The position numbers and the translations under genes were made by a program. Shown piece by piece: positions 6,641-9,032 of a DNA stretch of 9,032 nt; position 1 is the stretch's first letter, and every line of letters starts with the position of its first letter. The stretch is taken from the NCBI GenBank assembly GCA_035506155.1, contig DATJPX010000169.1:1-9032 (forward strand). Direction: 5' to 3'. The notes below the pieces were generated by a model. The model did no database searches and was not told the DNA's origin. It saw only the letters and a list, made by a program, of their open reading frames with translations. Source of the stretch: UBA877 sp035506155 (lineage in GTDB: Bacteria > Chloroflexota > Anaerolineae > Anaerolineales > Villigracilaceae).

Positions 6641-7741
6641 TTAAACCACAGGTTTCCCATTTTTGTAGAAAAGTTCGCCATCTGCAATGATTTCGGCATC
6701 CGCCATGTCGCAGAGCATGTCCCAATGGATCCCCGATTCGTTTTTGGAGCCCGACTCCGGGTAGCCCGCCCCAACGGCCAGGTGGATGGTGCCGCCCATC
6801 TTCTCGTCGAAGAGCATGTTCTTGGTGAACCGGTCGATGCCGTAATTCGTGCCGATGCCGAACTCGCCCAGGCTGCGCGCTCCGGCGTCGGTGTCGAGCA
6901 TGGAGGTCAACAGCGCCTGGTTCTTGGAGGCTTTCTCATTGACGACCCGGCCTTTCTCAAACCACAGCTCGATGTCGGTGACTTCCTGGCCGTATTCGAG
7001 GGCCGGATATTTGAAGCGGACCCAGCCCTCGACCGAATCCTCCACCGGGCCGGTGAAGATCTCCCCGTCCGGGAAGTTGAGCTGCCCGTCGCAGGGGATG
7101 AAGACGCGCCCCTGGATGGACATCTTCAGGTCCACGTTGGCTCCCTTGAGGACGACCTGGTCGCGGCCCTTCAGCCAGTCCGCCAGCTTCTGCTGCCTCT
7201 TCCCTTCCGCCCGCCAGAAGGCGACCGGGTCGTCTTCGTTCAGCATCCCGGCTCCGTAGACGAACTCGCGGTAATCCGCCAGCGACATGTCCGCTTCCTG
7301 GGCCATGGCGTGGGAGGGATAGGCCGTCAGGCACCAGCGCAGCTCGCCCCTGGCAGACCGGTCGAAGAACGTCTTCTGGAGCGGCGCGCCGGCCTTGCTG
7401 ACCCGGGCCAGGCGGGCCGGGTCGATGCCCGAGAGCGAGCGGGCGTTGTGTTCGGTCCAGATCGACAGGCTGGCATCGAAGGTCTCGGTGACCAGCTTGC
7501 GGACCGGGGAGATGTAGTCCAGCTGGGCATCCGAGGCATGTTTATAGAAGATCTCCTCCGTCCCGGGGACGGCGTTCTGGATGAAGACGTTCGCACCCGC
7601 TTTGATGGCTTCCTCGTAAACGGCCAGGGTGAGTTCTTCGGCAATCGGGTGGGTGCGGATCTGGAGCTGTTGGCCGGGCTGGATGGCCAGGGAATAATGG
7701 ACCATCACCTGGGCAAGTTTGGTCACGCGTGGATCGGGCAT
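6641..7741 (-). CDS. M29-family metallo-aminopeptidase
   Basis: This 366-residue cytosolic enzyme is expected to remove N-terminal residues from peptides using a two-metal centre, as in the AmpS/AmpT/PepS (thermophilic metalloprotease) family. Family motifs are visible: DGEIFTGPVEDSVEG (225-239) with Glu227, SLGEFGIGTNYGI (290-302) with Glu293, FDEKMGGTIHLAVGAGYPE (311-329) with His320 and Tyr327, and GIHWDM (337-342) with His339 and Asp341. Known M29 ligands are two Glu, two His, a Tyr and an Asp, so the full set appears present. The N-terminal domain with QPGQQLQIRT is also typical. The frame is open to 7798, but the ATG at 7739-7741 has a GGAAAGGA site 6 bases upstream and gives the family's usual N-terminus. 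It starts 88 bases after the zinc-finger gene and ends 39 bases before the ankyrin gene, so the three may be co-transcribed. Confidence 0.94.
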   Translation of the reverse strand: MPDPRVTKLAQVMVHYSLAIQPGQQLQIRTHPIAEELTLAVYEEAIKAGANVFIQNAVPGTEEIFYKHASDAQLDYISPVRKLVTETFDASLSIWTEHNARSLSGIDPARLARVSKAGAPLQKTFFDRSARGELRWCLTAYPSHAMAQEADMSLADYREFVYGAGMLNEDDPVAFWRAEGKRQQKLADWLKGRDQVVLKGANVDLKMSIQGRVFIPCDGQLNFPDGEIFTGPVEDSVEGWVRFKYPALEYGQEVTDIELWFEKGRVVNEKASKNQALLTSMLDTDAGARSLGEFGIGTNYGIDRFTKNMLFDEKMGGTIHLAVGAGYPESGSKNESGIHWDMLCDMADAEIIADGELFYKNGKPVV

Positions 7742-7747
7742 CGGCAA

Positions 7748-7755
7748 TCCTTTCC
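7748..7755 (-). promoter_or_regulatory. ribosome-binding site that fixes the aminopeptidase start
   Basis: GGAAAGGA on the minus strand ends 6 bases before the ATG at 7739-7741. It favours this start over an in-frame ATG 57 bases upstream. Confidence 0.75.
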
Positions 7756-7829
7756 AGAATGGATCCGAAAGCAGGGAAATCCACTGCCTGTCGGTCACTC
7801 CATCGTTGCTATCCGGTCATCCGGCTCCC

Positions 7830-8012
7830 CTAATGATCGTGCCGGGCAGGCTGGATCTTTTCGGCATCCTGGATCTTGCCGGCCAGCTTGGCCGGGGAAT
7901 GGATCAGGGTCGGGAAGCACTCGGAGCAGATATAGGCCGGCTGGCCCCGGTACTGGAGGGTCACCAGGGGCACTTCCTGTTCAGTTTTCTGGCAGTTCAG
8001 GCAGGTCTTCAT
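7830..8012 (-). CDS. small four-cysteine zinc-finger protein, function unknown
   Basis: This gene encodes a 60-residue protein with two CxxC pairs, C4/C7 (MKTCLNC) and C29/C32 (ICSEC), separated by 21 residues that include a YRGQPAYIC hairpin. The arrangement resembles the treble-clef zinc-binding domain at the N-terminus of ClpX, where CxxC, a strand-turn-strand ending in YIC, and xxC bind one zinc and mediate dimer or adaptor contacts. Here no AAA+ domain follows, only a short basic helix (SPAKLAGKIQDAEKI) and a His-containing end (ARHDH). I do not recognise a characterised family, and the ClpX likeness is by eye. The ATG at 8010-8012 is preferred because GAGG (8017-8020) lies 4 bases before it. 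An ATG six codons upstream has no such site. It follows the dehydrogenase gene by 44 bases and precedes the aminopeptidase, suggesting co-transcription. Function is unknown. Confidence 0.82.
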   Translation of the reverse strand: MKTCLNCQKTEQEVPLVTLQYRGQPAYICSECFPTLIHSPAKLAGKIQDAEKIQPARHDH

Positions 8013-8056
8013 TTTACCTCGCGAAGTCACGGATAAAGTTGGATTTGCAGGCTCGC

Positions 8057-8848
8057 TCAGAGCGTGCCCTTGTACATCCCGCCGTCGACGGTCAGCATGA
8101 CGCCGGTGATGTAGCTGGCCGCCGGCGAGACCAAGAAAGCGGCTGCGTTGGCGAACTCCTCCGGCCGTCCCATCCGGCCGAGCGGGCTGTCCTTCGATTG
8201 TTTGCTGATCTCTTCTTCGATGTCGCTCTTGTTCTGGGCGGCGCGGGCCTTCATCAGGTCGTAGACCCGCTCGGTCTCGGTCCAGCCCGGCAGGATGGAG
8301 TTGAAGCGGATGCCCTGCGAGCCCAATTCCAGCGCCAGGGATTTGGTCAGTCCGACGGTGGCCGCCCGGATGCTGTTGGAAAGCACCAGGTTCGGGATGG
8401 GCTGCTTGACCGAATAGGAGGTGACCGTCAGCACGCTGGCCGCCTTGGACTGCTTCAGATATGGCAAGGCGGCCTGGATCAGGCGGACATGGCTCATGAA
8501 CGACAGGTCGATGGCCTTCTGCCAGGCAGCCTCGTCGAACGAGTCGAACGCCCCGGAGGGCGGCCCGCCGGCGTTGCAGACCAGGATGTCCAGTCCGCCG
8601 AAGGCCCGGGCGGCCTCCCCCACCAGCCGGGCCGGTACGTCCGGGTCGGCCACGTCCCCGCCCAGGCCGATCGCCCTGGCTTTCGTCTCCGCGCCGATCG
8701 CCTTGGCCGCGGCGGCCGCCTTGGCCTCCTCCCGGCTGTTGACGGCCACCCGGCAGCCCTCCCGGGCCAGGGCGAGGGCGGTGGCATATCCCAGCCCGCG
8801 GCTGGAGCCGGTGACGAGGGCCGATTTATCCTTTAATTGCAGATCCAT
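8057..8848 (-). CDS. SDR-family oxidoreductase with non-canonical catalytic tetrad
   Basis: This 263-residue protein has the full Rossmann layout of short-chain dehydrogenases. The cofactor motif TGSSRGLG is at 13-20, a possible NADP-favouring NSRE follows strand 2 (37-40), GDVAD is at 64-68, CNAGG at 91-95, the helix GLTKSLALEL at 166-175, ILPGWTET at 185-192, and VDGG near the end. Aligned by spacing with FabG, the tetrad Asn-Ser-Tyr-Lys reads Ser116, Ser144, Ser157 and Arg161, so only the Ser is kept. From memory, a recognised SDR subgroup (BKR-like, cd05344) shares this deviation, so it is probably a natural lineage trait and not decay. The motifs are otherwise intact. It may be annotated as 3-oxoacyl-ACP reductase, but that activity should not be assumed. 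The start at 8846-8848 has a strong GGAGG 4 bases upstream. An upstream in-frame ATG at 8903-8905 falls inside the palindromic repeat and was dismissed. Confidence 0.92.
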   Translation of the reverse strand: MDLQLKDKSALVTGSSRGLGYATALALAREGCRVAVNSREEAKAAAAAKAIGAETKARAIGLGGDVADPDVPARLVGEAARAFGGLDILVCNAGGPPSGAFDSFDEAAWQKAIDLSFMSHVRLIQAALPYLKQSKAASVLTVTSYSVKQPIPNLVLSNSIRAATVGLTKSLALELGSQGIRFNSILPGWTETERVYDLMKARAAQNKSDIEEEISKQSKDSPLGRMGRPEEFANAAAFLVSPAASYITGVMLTVDGGMYKGTL

Positions 8849-8851
8849 ATT

Positions 8852-8857
8852 TCCTCC
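8852..8857 (-). promoter_or_regulatory. strong ribosome-binding site that fixes the SDR start
   Basis: GGAGGA on the minus strand lies 3 bases before the ATG at 8846-8848, the best Shine-Dalgarno match in the window. It abuts the right-hand edge of the palindromic repeat at 8860, so folding of that repeat in mRNA could affect its accessibility. Confidence 0.8.
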
Positions 8858-8859
8858 GG

Positions 8860-8933
8860 TAGGGGCAGACCGACGTGTCCGCCCCGGGCCGACATCGCGA
8901 AGCATCCCCGAAGGGGACCCAGGTCGGCCCCTA
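8860..8933. repeat. palindromic intergenic repeat with terminal inverted repeats
   Basis: This 74-bp element is bounded by 12-bp inverted ends, TAGGGGCAGACC (8860-8871) and GGTCGGCCCCTA (8922-8933), which match at 11 of 12 positions. Inside are further pairings: GGGGCAGAC (8862-8870) with GTCCGCCCC (8877-8885), a full 9-bp stem in minus-strand RNA when one G-U pair is allowed, and GGGCCGAC (8886-8893) with GTCGGCCC (8923-8930), enclosing a small CCCC/GGGG hairpin. The architecture is that of a short dispersed palindromic or MITE-like repeat, and GTAGGGGC-type ends are, from memory, common in intergenic repeats of several bacterial phyla. Only one copy is in the window, so dispersal is an inference. 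It fills nearly the whole gap between the partial upstream gene and the SDR gene. Its first three bases on the minus strand form the upstream gene's TAG stop. Confidence 0.7.
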
Positions 8934-9032
8934 AAATAATTCGATATGGTTTTCGATCACCGTAATATCCAGCCAGTTCCGCTCGACCCACTCGGCGACG
9001 GCCTGCAGGGATTGCTGCAGGGGAGCGTTCTC
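8931..9032 (-). CDS. C-terminal end of an unrecognised protein (partial)
   Basis: The minus strand is open from the window edge to a TAG at 8931-8933, giving 33 residues that end in VIENHIELF. The segment contains AVAEWVERNWLDI, a likely amphipathic helix followed by a short strand. Base composition and codon use resemble the neighbouring genes, and the orientation and spacing to the SDR gene (82 bases) suit a real upstream neighbour. The rest of the gene lies outside the window. I do not recognise the family from this fragment and assign no function. The stop codon is formed by the edge of the palindromic repeat, so the natural C-terminus may have been altered. Confidence 0.6.
   Translation of the reverse strand, partial: ENAPLQQSLQAVAEWVERNWLDITVIENHIELF

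Noticed and set aside
5927..8836. A 969-codon open frame on the plus strand opposite the ankyrin, aminopeptidase, zinc-finger and SDR genes
   Set aside because: It reads through the antisense of four well-supported genes and their intergenic gaps, shows no recognisable domain, and is rich in Gly/Arg/Asp/His/Val as expected for the mirror frame of high-GC coding sequence.
8849..8905. N-terminal extension of the SDR frame to an upstream ATG
   Set aside because: The extension is encoded by the palindromic repeat, and the strong GGAGGA site directly before 8848 gives the standard SDR N-terminus.
9000..9026. Two nearby CTGCAGGG copies in the partial gene
   Set aside because: They encode the LQ-containing stretch in one reading frame and are only 8 bases long, so they are compatible with codon repetition and do not support a repeat array.
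1..9032. CRISPR arrays, tRNA or rRNA genes, transposases, phage or defence modules
   Set aside because: Reading both strands showed no regularly spaced repeats, no tRNA-like cloverleaf in the short gaps, and no protein with motifs of those systems.

Overview
All recognisable genes lie on the minus strand of this GC-rich window, tightly packed and with no gene-free stretch over about 110 bases. The best taxonomic clue is SecA. At 1311 residues it is far longer than the usual 800-900, and the extra length sits in insertions inside otherwise well-conserved motor motifs. From memory, that pattern fits Chloroflexota, especially Anaerolineae. This assignment is an inference, because the window has no rRNA or other phylogenetic marker.

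Reading in the direction of transcription (high to low coordinates): the last 33 codons of an unrecognised gene (8931-9032); a 74-bp palindromic, dispersed-repeat-like element (8860-8933) that supplies that gene's stop codon; a short-chain dehydrogenase/reductase with an altered catalytic tetrad (8057-8848); a 60-residue four-cysteine zinc-finger protein (7830-8012); an M29-type metallo-aminopeptidase (6641-7741); a five-repeat ankyrin protein (5915-6601); a hairpin terminator (5878-5909); an NfsA/FRP-like nitroreductase (5080-5838); a strong intrinsic terminator (5031-5056); a secA promoter (4989-5017); secA (1033-4968); and adenosine deaminase (4-1029), 3 bases after the secA stop.

There are at least two transcription units. 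secA and the deaminase form one, with a clear promoter just after the nitroreductase terminator. The genes from the dehydrogenase to the ankyrin protein could be co-transcribed, with gaps of 39-88 bp. The nitroreductase lies between two hairpins. The products (protein export, purine salvage, peptide turnover, flavin redox, protein-protein scaffolding) do not form an obvious pathway and look like ordinary chromosomal housekeeping and accessory genes. I found no CRISPR array, tRNA, rRNA, transposase, phage gene or defence cassette, and no convincing new multi-gene system. The points most worth a second look are the enlarged SecA with an unusual tail, the SDR lacking its expected catalytic residues, and the palindromic repeat at the gene junction.
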